DNA of 64,000 nt from Ferrovibrio sp. (GCF_025869515.1 NZ_JAOZVR010000042.1:1-64000), one strand, 5' to 3'. Positions 53,908 through 62,502 are shown, numbered from the stretch's first letter. Numbers and translations are program-made. The notes: generated by a model not told the origin, from the sequence alone.

Positions 53908-55428
53908 ATGAACACGTCGTTTTCTTCCGGTCGTCCCCTTTGCATCCTGATCGCCGCCATGGGTGGCGAAGGCGGCGGCGTGCTGACCGGCTGGATCGTC
54001 GATGCCGCTGAACGCGCCGGCTATCCGGTGCAGAGCACCTCGATTCCCGGCGTGGCGCAGCGTACCGGTGCCACCACCTATTACATCGAGATCTGGCCGG
54101 AGCAGACCGGCAAGCGCCCGGTGATGTGCCTGAACCCGATGCCGGGCCAGGTGGATGTGATGATCGCCAGCGAATTCGTCGAGGCCGGCCGCGCCATCGC
54201 CAACGGCTATGTCTCGCCCGACCGCACGCTGCTGATCGCCTCGACGCACCGCATCTTCGCCGTGGCGGAAAAAAGCGCCATGGCCGATGGCCGCTATGAT
54301 GTCAGCAAGCTGTTCCGGGCCGCGAAGGACCATGCGCGCCGCACCATTCTGTTCGATATGGATCAGGCCGCCAAAGACGCCGGCTCGATCCTCAATGCCG
54401 TGCTGCTCGGCGCGCTGGCCGGGTCCGGTGCCCTGCCGCTGCCGTCACAGGCCTTCGAGGACGGCATCCGCGCCGAGGGCAAGGCCGTGGACAGCAACCT
54501 TGCCGGCTTCCGCTTCGGTCTCTCGCATGGCGAGGATGATCTCGCCGCACGCGCCGCCGTGCTGTCATCCCTGCCGCCAGCCGCTGCCGTACCGGCGCTG
54601 GCCGACCGCATCGCGCGGCTGCCGCTCGCCGTGCAGACATTCGCCGCCGAAGGCATCAAGCGCCTGATCGATTACCAGGGCGAAGCTTATGCACGGCTCT
54701 ATCTCGACCGGCTCGATACAGTAGTAAGGCTGGGCGATGAAGCCCTCGCCAATGAGACTGCGCGGCATCTGGCGCTGCGCATGAGCTTCGAGGATGTGAT
54801 CCGCGTCGCGCAGCTCAAGCTGAAACCGGAACGGTTCGATGCCATCGCGCGCGAGCAGCGCATCAGGCCCGGTCAGCCGTATATGGTGGCGGAATTCCTC
54901 AAGCCCGGCGTGGAAGAAATCGCCTCGCTGCTGCCGCCGGCGCTGGCGCGCCGCATCATCGCGCTGAGCGACCGGCGCGGCTGGACCGAGAAATTTCATC
55001 TCGGCATGACAGTGCAGTCCAACCGCGTCGGCGGTTATCTCAGGCTGCGGTTGCTGGCATCCTTGCGCGGCTGGCGCCCGCGCAGCTTCCGCTATGCCGA
55101 GGAACAGGCGCGCATCGAAGACTGGCTCGACCTGATCCGCCGCGCCGCCGGGCTCGACCCGCAGCTGGCGCGCGAGATCGTCGACTGCGCCCGCCTGATC
55201 AAGGGCTATGGCGATACCTTCAAGCGTGGTGCCGGCAATTTCGAGCGTATCCGCGACCGCGTCATCCTGCCGGCGCTGGAACATCGCCTTGCGCCGGCTG
55301 CCGCCACCGATGCCCTGGTGCAGGCGCGCACGGCGGCGCTGGCCGACCCCGACGGCCAGTCGCTCGGCAATATGCTGGCCGATTTCGAGGCCAGCCTGCG
55401 CCCGGCCATCCCGCAGGCGGCGGAATAA
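53908..55428 (+). CDS. iorB: Indolepyruvate oxidoreductase beta-type subunit with long C-terminal domain
   Basis: A 506-residue subunit. Residues about 10-190 are the gamma-type 2-oxoacid oxidoreductase domain: ILIAAMGGEGGGVLTGWIVDAAERAGYPVQSTSIPGVAQRTGATTYYIE and MNPMPGQ-like parts. Residues about 210-506 form an extra helical domain (DUF6537-like) seen in the long beta-subunit type; typical archaeal IorB is only about 200 residues. The extra part includes VIRVAQLKLKPERFDAIAREQRIRPGQ and EIVDCARLIKGYGDTFKRG. It follows iorA with a 1-bp gap and ends at a strong bidirectional terminator. Confidence 0.87.
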   Translation: MNTSFSSGRPLCILIAAMGGEGGGVLTGWIVDAAERAGYPVQSTSIPGVAQRTGATTYYIEIWPEQTGKRPVMCLNPMPGQVDVMIASEFVEAGRAIANGYVSPDRTLLIASTHRIFAVAEKSAMADGRYDVSKLFRAAKDHARRTILFDMDQAAKDAGSILNAVLLGALAGSGALPLPSQAFEDGIRAEGKAVDSNLAGFRFGLSHGEDDLAARAAVLSSLPPAAAVPALADRIARLPLAVQTFAAEGIKRLIDYQGEAYARLYLDRLDTVVRLGDEALANETARHLALRMSFEDVIRVAQLKLKPERFDAIAREQRIRPGQPYMVAEFLKPGVEEIASLLPPALARRIIALSDRRGWTEKFHLGMTVQSNRVGGYLRLRLLASLRGWRPRSFRYAEEQARIEDWLDLIRRAAGLDPQLAREIVDCARLIKGYGDTFKRGAGNFERIRDRVILPALEHRLAPAAATDALVQARTAALADPDGQSLGNMLADFEASLRPAIPQAAE

Positions 55429-55458
55429 AAAAACGCCCGGCTTTTGACCGGGCGTTTT
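55429..55458. terminator. Bidirectional terminator between iorB and the redoxin gene
   Basis: An 11-bp stem (AAAACGCCCGG / CCGGGCGTTTT) with loop CTTTTGA. T-runs occur on both strands, longer on the minus strand, so it can serve both convergent transcripts. Confidence 0.9.
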
Positions 55459-55497
55459 CATTTTTACGATGACCGCGACGGCGATCAGGTCGTCTGG

Positions 55498-56139
55498 TCA
55501 AGTCGTCGGCGGCGCATATTTCACCGTGCAGCCATAGGGCCGCGAGGTCGCGGTGCTGACCTGCTTGCCCTGGGCCAGTTCGCTCAGCGCGGCATCGACA
55601 TAATTCTTCGCACCGGCCAGGTCATCGATCCGGGTCGAGGGCTTGTCATCGATGCCGCCGGCGTAAGCGAGCCTGCCGGTCTTGTCGATCACATACATAT
55701 GCGGCGTTACCTGCGCGCCATAGGCGCGGGCGATCTGGCTCTTCGGATCGAGCAGCACGGCCGACGGCGCCGCGCCGCGATCAGTAGTCAGCTTGTTGGC
55801 CTGGGCAGGATGGACATAGCCCTGCTCGCCCTCCGGCGAAGAGACAATGGTGAGCCAGACGACATTCTGCGCCGTCCACTTCTTCTGCAGCGCCTGCATG
55901 TTGTTACCGCTGTAATGCTTCTTCACGAAGGGGCAGTCGTGGTTCGACCATTCCAGCACCACGGTCTTGCCCTTGAGATCGGCCAGCGACACGGTCTTGC
56001 CGTTGGTATCTTTGACGGTGAAGGCCGGCGCCGGCTGGCCCACGGTCACGCCGGAGGCAAGACCGAGCTGCGGCATGGCGAGAAGTCCGGCGGCGCCGAT
56101 GGCAGCGGCAGAAAGCAGGAAACGACGAGAGACGGTCAT
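55498..56139 (-). CDS. Redoxin (AhpC/TSA-type thioredoxin-fold protein), exported
   Basis: A 213-residue peroxiredoxin/redoxin-like protein with a twin-arginine-type signal (SRRFLLSAAAIGAAGLL). The thioredoxin fold is visible as APAFTVKDTNGKTVSLADLKGKTVVLEWSNHDCPFVKKHY, a single active Cys in the CPF motif with no second Cys, and the cis-Pro region VTPHMYVIDKTGRLAYAG. A lone Cys in CPFVKKHY is typical of this ScsB/DsbD-associated redoxin type. Overlaps the DsbD-like gene by 4 bp, from which it probably receives electrons in the periplasm. Confidence 0.9.
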   Translation of the reverse strand: MTVSRRFLLSAAAIGAAGLLAMPQLGLASGVTVGQPAPAFTVKDTNGKTVSLADLKGKTVVLEWSNHDCPFVKKHYSGNNMQALQKKWTAQNVVWLTIVSSPEGEQGYVHPAQANKLTTDRGAAPSAVLLDPKSQIARAYGAQVTPHMYVIDKTGRLAYAGGIDDKPSTRIDDLAGAKNYVDAALSELAQGKQVSTATSRPYGCTVKYAPPTT

Positions 56140-58322
56140 GGTTGCACACTCCTTGTCGTAGAGAGGTTGGACAGAGACGCGGTTTGCGGCTGCCGGCCGT
56201 GCGAACCGACACGGTCCAGCAGGTCGAGATGCTCCAGCACGATGGCCGGCGTGAGAATCTGCGGCAGCACGACGGTCTGCCCTGCCGCATAGAGGAGATA
56301 GAGCGGCACGCCGCTGCGGCCATGCTGCTCCAGCACGCGGGTGATCTCCGGATCCTGGTTGGTCCAGTCGCCCTTCATGTAGACGATGTCGCGGTCGCGG
56401 AAAGCCGCCTGCACCCTGTCGCTGCTCAGCGCGGTACGTTCATTGACCATGCAGGTGATGCACCAGGCCGCCGTCATATTGACGAAAACCGGCTGCTGCT
56501 GCGCCACCAGAGTATCCAGTCTGGCGCGGGTGAAAGCTTCGGTCCGGATGCCGGATGGCGCGATCTGGGCCTGCTGCGGAGCGGCCGACCGCACCGGGTT
56601 GCGCGCCACGCCATAGAGCGCGATGCCGGTGACCAGCAAAAGCAGTCCGGCCGTGGCGCCAGCCATCTGGCCGCGCAGACTGAACGTCCAGGCAGCGGCC
56701 CCCACCAGCACCAGCCCCAGCAGGGCGGCGAGCAGGCCTTTTTCGCCGACCTGCTGGCTCAGCACCCAGATCAGCCATGCCACGGTGGCATAGAGCGGAA
56801 AAGCCAGGGCCTGCTTCACGCGGTCCATCCACAGGCCGGGCCGCGGCAGGCGGTCGGCGAGCTGCGGCACGAAGGTGAGGACCAGGAAGGGCAACGCCAG
56901 GCCGAAACCGAGTGCCAGGAAAATCGCCATGCCGATGGCGGCCGGCTGGGTCAGCGCGAAGCCGGTCGCAGCACCCATGAACGGCGCCGTGCAGGGCGTG
57001 GCGACCACGGCCGCCAGCACGCCGGTGAAGAACGAGCCCTGATAACCGCCGCGCCGCGTCAGCGCCTCGCCGATGCCGGCAAAGCTGCCGCCGACATGAA
57101 AGACACCGGACAGACTGAGACCCATGGCGAACAGCAGATAGGCCAGCACGGCAATCACCAGCGGCATCTGCAGCTGGAAGCCCCAGCCGATCTGCGCGCC
57201 GGTCGCCCGCAGACCCAGCAGCAGTCCGGCCAGCGCGCCGAAACTGAGCAGGATGCCGAGCATATAGGCCATGCCATGGCGGCGCATCTGCGCCCTGCCC
57301 GCGCCTGCATGGCTCACCAGGGCGAGAATCTTGATCGACAGCACCGGGAAGACGCAGGGCATCAGGTTGAGCAAGATGCCGCCCAGCATGGCAAGCAGGG
57401 CCGCCTGCAGGATGGTGCTCCAGCCTGCTGCACTGACCGTGGCTGCCGGTGCGCCATAGGCGATCTCGGCGAATTCGAAAGCCTGCCGCTGCTGCGTGCC
57501 GCCGGTATCTTCGGTGAGCACCAGCAGGCCGCCGGTCTGCTGCGGCAGGCCGGCCGCGGCAAAGCTGCCGCGCTTCAGCGTCAGGGTCAGCCGGTCGGCC
57601 TCGACCTTGAAGGCCTGCGGCGCGGCATGTTCGATCATCGCTTCCTGATGCGGCAGGAAGGCGGCGCTGTGAATGCGATCTGCCCGCAGGCCCGGCACGG
57701 CGACATGCAACACATAGCCATCGCTGCCGGTTTCTATCCGCGCCGACCAGGGCGAGGCCTGCGCTATTTTCTGCCGCGCGGCATCGAAGGCGGCGGCGGT
57801 GGCGGGACTGGCGCCGCCTGTACCCGTGGGCAATGCGAGATCGAGCGCGGCCTCGCCGGGGATGCATTCTTTCTGGCAGACCAGCCAGTTCACATCGGCC
57901 TTCAGCGCCAGCTCACCGGATGGCAGTGCCGCCGGCGGCGTGATCTGCGTCAGCAGCAGGATTTCGCCGTCGTAGCCATAGTTGACCAGATGCGCGACCG
58001 GAATGCGCTCGGGGACCGGCCAGACGATCGGCCCGGCGCTGAAGCCCGGCGGCAGGGTCCAGCGGATTTCGGTGGCCAGTCCTGAATCGCCCGGATTGCG
58101 CCAGTAGGTATGCCAGTGCTCCGCCATGCGCAGACGGATGCCGAGCCAGAAAGCCTCGCCGGCGCGGATGCTCTGCGGCTCGGCGAGCAGTTCGGCCTGC
58201 ACCAGGTCGTTGCCCGAAAGCGGCGCCTGAGCCTGGACAGCAGGCATGAGGCCGAGCACCAGGACAGCCGCCAGGGCGGCCTGATACAGGCGGGAAAGAA
58301 AACCGGGGCGGCGCATGGGCAT
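56136..58322 (-). CDS. ScsB/DsbD-family thiol:disulfide interchange protein
   Basis: A 728-residue membrane reductase moving electrons from cytoplasmic thioredoxin to periplasmic partners. Domain order: signal peptide, a beta-rich N-terminal domain with NWLVCQKECIPG (Cys pair), a central eight-helix CcdA/DsbD region with LMPCVFPVLSIK and VATPCTAPFMG (catalytic cysteines of the membrane part), and a C-terminal thioredoxin domain with FVNMTAAWCITCMVNERTAL (WCITC, the CxxC pair). The order and the DsbC-type N-terminal domain match the ScsB group linked to copper tolerance. The ATG at 58322 has GGGA upstream; a GC-rich extension upstream is unlikely. Confidence 0.9.
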   Translation of the reverse strand: MPMRRPGFLSRLYQAALAAVLVLGLMPAVQAQAPLSGNDLVQAELLAEPQSIRAGEAFWLGIRLRMAEHWHTYWRNPGDSGLATEIRWTLPPGFSAGPIVWPVPERIPVAHLVNYGYDGEILLLTQITPPAALPSGELALKADVNWLVCQKECIPGEAALDLALPTGTGGASPATAAAFDAARQKIAQASPWSARIETGSDGYVLHVAVPGLRADRIHSAAFLPHQEAMIEHAAPQAFKVEADRLTLTLKRGSFAAAGLPQQTGGLLVLTEDTGGTQQRQAFEFAEIAYGAPAATVSAAGWSTILQAALLAMLGGILLNLMPCVFPVLSIKILALVSHAGAGRAQMRRHGMAYMLGILLSFGALAGLLLGLRATGAQIGWGFQLQMPLVIAVLAYLLFAMGLSLSGVFHVGGSFAGIGEALTRRGGYQGSFFTGVLAAVVATPCTAPFMGAATGFALTQPAAIGMAIFLALGFGLALPFLVLTFVPQLADRLPRPGLWMDRVKQALAFPLYATVAWLIWVLSQQVGEKGLLAALLGLVLVGAAAWTFSLRGQMAGATAGLLLLVTGIALYGVARNPVRSAAPQQAQIAPSGIRTEAFTRARLDTLVAQQQPVFVNMTAAWCITCMVNERTALSSDRVQAAFRDRDIVYMKGDWTNQDPEITRVLEQHGRSGVPLYLLYAAGQTVVLPQILTPAIVLEHLDLLDRVGSHGRQPQTASLSNLSTTRSVQP

Positions 58323-58406
58323 AAAATTCCCGTAAATCGCGATCCCGGGCAAGCGATATCGGGTCACAACCGCGCGAGCCGAAACCGGGCTGCCGTTACT
58401 GACCGG

Positions 58407-59438
58407 CTAGAAAGCAAATGACACGCTGAAGGCGCCGAACTGGTCGCTGGCATCCTGGCCTTCATATTCGCGGGTACGCAGCACATGCGTATAGGCCAGG
58501 CGCACGCCGTCGACGACGACAGCGAGGCCGAACTGGGCATCGCCGACGAAGGTTTCCTTGTTCACGCTGCGGCTGCTGCGGAAGGTGTTGCCGTCGAGGA
58601 AGATGTTATGCGCCACCGCGCGGCCGTCGACGCCGGCGAACAGATACCAGCCGATACCGCCCGGCGCCTTCTCGAAATAACCCGAACCCGGCAGGCTGGG
58701 CTGCACGCGCGGCGGGCCGTAGTCGATCGGCAGGTTCTGGCCGAAACGGAACATCATGCCCATATTGGCGTAGTCGTAGACATTGCCGATGGCGGCGCCG
58801 GCATGCGGCGTGGCATCGATACCGAAGCCGGCCGGCAGCTTGAATTCCGGCGACTGCCAGCTGCGCTGATAGGTCAACTGCAGGGTCGGTTCGTTCCTGA
58901 GCTGGGTGTCCCAGCCCTGGGCTTCCGGCGAGTTGACGATGGAATGGATGAAGTCCTGCGTCTCCTGCGCCATCGATGCCGGACCGACAACGCCGACGCT
59001 GACCAGGAACTGGTCGAGCACCTGGCCAGTGCGCGCCACCACGCCGACCGAGCCATACAGCCAGCCGGCATAGGGCCGGTCGGTTGCCGGCGGATCGCGC
59101 AGCAGCTTGTTGGAAGCGGTGTACATATTCTGGCCGAGGGCATATTCGACGCGGATATCGCTGTGCCAGCGCAGCATCGGCACTTCATAGGCCAGGTCGC
59201 GCAGCCATTCGGGTTCGGCATTCTTCGGCGTCAGGTAGCTGAACCGCGCGCCGCTCGTGTAGCGGCGGTCGGTGTTGTAAAAAAGATCGTTTTCCAGCAC
59301 GAAACTGAAGATGCCGACCTGCGGCTCAGCCTGCTTGGCGAGATCGGGCGGATCGGCCGCGAAGCTGAGCGGCGCAGCCAGCAGGGTGGCAACGAAGGCG
59401 GCAGCGGAAATTTTCGGGGACATCAGGCGGAAGCCCAT
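58407..59438 (-). CDS. lpxR: Lipid A deacylase LpxR-family outer-membrane protein
   Basis: An outer-membrane beta-barrel hydrolase that removes 3'-acyloxyacyl chains from lipid A, 343 residues. Signal peptide up to about AFAA-like LSFAA (27). The family catalytic segment LENDLFYNTDRRYTSGARFSY holds the Asn-Asp pair and the conserved Ser, and the H...PxGW region is QDFIHSIVNSPEAQGWDTQLRNEPTLQL, with the catalytic-type His. The C-terminal strand ends in Phe (VSFAF), as expected of outer-membrane proteins. ATG at 59438 is preferred over the shorter one at 59423; the ribosome site is weak for both. Confidence 0.88.
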   Translation of the reverse strand: MGFRLMSPKISAAAFVATLLAAPLSFAADPPDLAKQAEPQVGIFSFVLENDLFYNTDRRYTSGARFSYLTPKNAEPEWLRDLAYEVPMLRWHSDIRVEYALGQNMYTASNKLLRDPPATDRPYAGWLYGSVGVVARTGQVLDQFLVSVGVVGPASMAQETQDFIHSIVNSPEAQGWDTQLRNEPTLQLTYQRSWQSPEFKLPAGFGIDATPHAGAAIGNVYDYANMGMMFRFGQNLPIDYGPPRVQPSLPGSGYFEKAPGGIGWYLFAGVDGRAVAHNIFLDGNTFRSSRSVNKETFVGDAQFGLAVVVDGVRLAYTHVLRTREYEGQDASDQFGAFSVSFAF

Positions 59439-59509
59439 CTTTACAGGGTGAGGCCTGGCCGTCTTGCCCGGCGAATGTGGCATGAAGGCGGCAGACATGA
59501 TGTTTCGTG

Positions 59510-59929
59510 TCATTCCATACCGGGCCGCGAGCGCATGCTCTTCACGCCGGACCGCTTGGTCTTGGATTCCAGCCGGCGCTTTTTCGACCCCAGGGTCGGC
59601 CGCGTGGCCCGGCGCGGCTTCGGCGCCACGGCGGCGGTCTGGATCAGCGCCACCAGGCGGTCGATGGCATCCTGGCGGTTGCGCTCCTGGCTGCGATGCT
59701 GCTGTGCGGTCATCACCAGCACGCCGTCCAGGGTCAGCCGGCTGCCGGCCAGCTTTTCCAGCCGGGCGCGCACATCGTCGGAAAACGCCTGCGACCGCCG
59801 CACGTCGAAACGCAGCTGCACCGCCGTCGACACCTTGTTGACATTCTGGCCGCCGGGGCCGGAGGCGCGGACGAAGCTGATCTCGATCTCGCGCGGATCG
59901 AGGCTGATGCGGGGGGTGACGCGAATCAT
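59510..59929 (-). CDS. arfB: Alternative ribosome-rescue factor ArfB
   Basis: A 139-residue peptidyl-tRNA hydrolase-type rescue factor (ArfB/YaeJ). The catalytic GGQ lies in RASGPGGQNVNKVST (residues 21-35), and the C-terminal tail is long, basic and disordered (KPRRATRPTLGSKKRRLESKTKRSG), which threads into the empty mRNA channel of stalled ribosomes. Independent gene; divergent from the methyltransferase gene across the 380-bp gap that holds the CTTA repeat array. Confidence 0.95.
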   Translation of the reverse strand: MIRVTPRISLDPREIEISFVRASGPGGQNVNKVSTAVQLRFDVRRSQAFSDDVRARLEKLAGSRLTLDGVLVMTAQQHRSQERNRQDAIDRLVALIQTAAVAPKPRRATRPTLGSKKRRLESKTKRSGVKSMRSRPGME

Positions 59930-60020
59930 GGCGGCACCCTAGCCGTCCCCTGCCGCCTTGCCCAGCGCAGCCGGACCGTTTCCACACCGGCCGTGCCGGA
60001 ATGATATCACTGCTATCAAA

Positions 60021-60147
60021 CCGGCCTTATCCGATGCTTATCCGGCCTTATTCCGGCTTATCCGGTGTCTATTCCGGCTTATGCCGGGCTTACCAAGGCT
60101 TAAACGGGGCTTAAACGAGGCTTATCGGCGCTTATTCCGGGCTTATT
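60021..60147. repeat. 12-unit degenerate repeat, consensus about CCGGGCTTATT, period about 10.5 bp
   Basis: Twelve CTTA (one is CTAT) elements begin at 60026, 60037, 60047, 60057, 60069, 60078, 60089, 60099, 60110, 60121, 60131 and 60142. Successive spacings are 11, 10, 10, 12, 9, 11, 10, 11, 11, 10 and 11, a mean of 10.5 bp. CCGG-type segments fill most gaps. The array lies in the 380-bp gap between the divergent arfB and methyltransferase genes. Units differ by point changes and 1-bp length shifts, so the array is old or under loose constraint. No coding frame of good quality spans it. Confidence 0.85.
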
Positions 60148-60309
60148 CGCACCTTTCCGCTTGCCCCAAGCGCCGAATTGAGATAGGAACATAATAGCAA
60201 CTTTATGCCCTGCCCACAAGCTGGCTTTCCGCGGAGCCTGCCCACAGAATGCTGCCTGCCGATGGCGGGCCGGAGTCGCCTGCCGCTGCTCCGGGTGGGA
60301 CCACGCGTG

Positions 60310-60900
60310 ATGAAAACCGTTCTGCATGTCGGCTGCGGCCCGCGCGATGCCAGCCCGCTGCATGCCACCTTCCGCCAGCCGGACTGGCGCGAGCTGCGGC
60401 TCGATATCGACCCCGAGGTGAAGCCCGACATCGTCGGCAGCATGACCGACATGCATGCGGTGCCGGCCGCCTCGGTCGACGCCATCTGGTCGTCACATAA
60501 TATCGAGCATGTCGAAGCGCATGAGGTGGCCCAGGCGCTGAATGAATTCCGCCGCGTGCTGAAACCCGCCGGCTTTGCCCTGATCGCGACGCCGGACCTG
60601 CAGGAGGTCTGCCGCCATGTCGCGGAGGGCCGGCTGGAAGACACGCTCTATACCGTGGCGGCCGGGCCGATTGCCGCCATCGACATCCTGTATGGCTGGC
60701 GCCGCGATCTCGCCCGGGGCCGCAGCTACATGGCGCATCGCACCGGCTTCACCCGCGACACGCTGAAGGCCAGGCTGAAAGACGCGGGCTTTGCCCCGGT
60801 TGCGGTGCAGGCCAACCAGAAGGCGCTGGAACTGACAGCGATTGCCTTCAACGGCGCGCCGGACGAAGCGACGCTGCGCGCGGTGCTGAAAACACTGTAA
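60310..60900 (+). CDS. Class I SAM-dependent methyltransferase
   Basis: A 196-residue SAM methyltransferase-like protein. The start at 60310 gives MKTVLHVGCGPRDASPLH, in which VGCGP is the SAM-binding motif I. LRLDIDPEVKPDIVG is motif II with the acidic ribose-binding Asp, and WSSHNIEHVEAHEVAQALNEFRRVLKPAGFALIATPDL is the HNIEH/LKPGG-type methyltransferase 11 core. C-terminal part GFTRDTLKARLKDAGFAPVAV is as in the family. Substrate not assignable. A longer frame upstream would cover part of the gap after the repeat array and is not supported by codon quality. Confidence 0.85.
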   Translation: MKTVLHVGCGPRDASPLHATFRQPDWRELRLDIDPEVKPDIVGSMTDMHAVPAASVDAIWSSHNIEHVEAHEVAQALNEFRRVLKPAGFALIATPDLQEVCRHVAEGRLEDTLYTVAAGPIAAIDILYGWRRDLARGRSYMAHRTGFTRDTLKARLKDAGFAPVAVQANQKALELTAIAFNGAPDEATLRAVLKTL

Positions 60901-60909
60901 GGCAGCGAA

Positions 60910-62502
60910 TCAAAGCGCCCTTTGCTCCGGTGTCTTGCGCATGAATTCGTCGCCCAGGGTATCGAAACACTCTGTTATCACCCTCGGTCGCAGACGGCCC
61001 CAGGCCTCCCAATCGAATTTAGGCCAGGGTTCAATCAGTTTTGTCTGCTCCGGTTTGAACTCGGGCACGGTCCAGTAGCCGGGATTCCAGAAGCAGTTTC
61101 CGGCGTCATTGAAAGCGCCATGCTTGAGCGGTTCGCCGGGACCCTGGCCGAAAACCTTGAGGACAACCTGGCCACTCACATCCTGCGGCAGGATCGCGCG
61201 CGTCATCCTGACGTTACGCCATTTCCCCAACGTGCGATCCAGAATGGTCTTGGGCGGCTCGTACATCTCGTCGATCCATTCCAGCAGGCTGCCGCTTGGC
61301 ACAGCTCCGCCAGCCGTCAGCTCCATCGCTTCCCGTTGCGGATGCAGCATCAGGTTATAAAAGCGCGCATCCGGATGATCGCGGAGATACGGAACCACGG
61401 ATCGTGAGAATTCCGCGATGCTGGTTGCCGCGCCCATATAGACGATGTCGCGATAGGACAGACCGGGAAACAGGCGGATCACGTCGCCGAGTATGATCGT
61501 GCCCATGCTGTGGCCGATCAACGTGATCTGAAGTTGTTCTCTCTCCTTAGCCTTCCCGGCATTCCACTTCTCAATTGCGACAAACAGCTCGGCAAATGCG
61601 CCAGTACCACGCGGCTCCGCCAGCAGCTTCTCCGCTAACGGCGATCCTTCATAGACACATGCGGGGTCGAATTCCGCCGTCTGATGGATCACGGTGCGCG
61701 CCCGCCGCAGCATGTTTTCCCACGCGGTTGTGCCGAGAGAGTCGACGAAAGGCGATGATATCACCCGGCCGGGAAAGGTGAGCGCGTAACTCGCTTGCTC
61801 CGACAGTTTCGGATGCTCGTGGTCGACATTGCCGTGGACAATGATGTTGCTGCGTCTGCCCACCTTGCCTTCAGCATAACGGCCCGGCTCCCCCGCGAGC
61901 TTCCAGCCGTGTTCGGGTGACGACTCATAATAATCGAAAACCCGCCCCATCTGCTTGAGATAGGTGACCGGGGCACGGACCACACCCTGGGCCAGATCGG
62001 TTGCGATATAGACCGGGGTGTCCCAGATCGTCCGCTCGAAGCGCTGGCCGCCGCGCACGCGCGAGGTCTGCTCCCACCAGGTCTCCAGGCCGCCGGTGCG
62101 CCACAGCAGAAAAAGCGGGATATGTCCGTCTTCCGCCATCGCATCGACAATTTTCGTGAGGTCACCCGCCTCAACGATGGCTTTTTCGCTGTTCAGTCCG
62201 CCATGAACGTAAATCAGAAGCTTCCGGCGCCCCAATGCCCACTGCTCGTCCAGCAGAGCGTTGACCCGCGCCGCCATATCTTCCTTGTAGGCCAGGCGTC
62301 CGTGATCGTCGGCGACGACGAGATGGCGATAGACCTTGTTTTCAGGCAGAGGCTCGCCGTCCTTGATGGAACAGGCCGCGCCCGGCGCGGTCATCGCCTG
62401 ATCACCCGGCGTAACGGCGCAGCCCGATACAATCGTCATGAACAGAAAGGCAAAAATCGCGCGCAAGATGTCGCCTTGCGCCGGCCGCAGCTGATACCGC
62501 AT
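60910..62502 (-). CDS. Alpha/beta-hydrolase (lipase-like) lipoprotein
   Basis: A 530-residue predicted lipoprotein. Start at ATG 62502 gives a signal ending in the lipobox VSGC (Cys about 28); GGGGA lies 7 bases upstream. The nucleophile elbow is GHSMG in QITLIGHSMGTIILGDVIRLF, following the first strand LLIYVHGGLNSEKAIVEAG with an HGG oxyanion motif. Acid and His residues of the triad are not certain. Its base composition looks lower in GC than its neighbours, so it may be acquired. Convergent with the methyltransferase (9 bp) and with no operon partner. Could be an esterase or lipase anchored in the envelope; substrate unknown. Confidence 0.78.
   Translation of the reverse strand: MRYQLRPAQGDILRAIFAFLFMTIVSGCAVTPGDQAMTAPGAACSIKDGEPLPENKVYRHLVVADDHGRLAYKEDMAARVNALLDEQWALGRRKLLIYVHGGLNSEKAIVEAGDLTKIVDAMAEDGHIPLFLLWRTGGLETWWEQTSRVRGGQRFERTIWDTPVYIATDLAQGVVRAPVTYLKQMGRVFDYYESSPEHGWKLAGEPGRYAEGKVGRRSNIIVHGNVDHEHPKLSEQASYALTFPGRVISSPFVDSLGTTAWENMLRRARTVIHQTAEFDPACVYEGSPLAEKLLAEPRGTGAFAELFVAIEKWNAGKAKEREQLQITLIGHSMGTIILGDVIRLFPGLSYRDIVYMGAATSIAEFSRSVVPYLRDHPDARFYNLMLHPQREAMELTAGGAVPSGSLLEWIDEMYEPPKTILDRTLGKWRNVRMTRAILPQDVSGQVVLKVFGQGPGEPLKHGAFNDAGNCFWNPGYWTVPEFKPEQTKLIEPWPKFDWEAWGRLRPRVITECFDTLGDEFMRKTPEQRAL

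Noticed and set aside
60021..60147. The CTTA array as a CRISPR or as plasmid iterons
   Set aside because: Units are 10-11 bp without separate spacers, no cas genes are in view, and there is no replication initiator gene or perfect unit repetition.
59958..60194. A 78-codon frame across the repeat array (Leu/Arg-rich)
   Set aside because: No ribosome site, frame phase is broken by the 10/11-bp units, and the peptide has no regular repeat.
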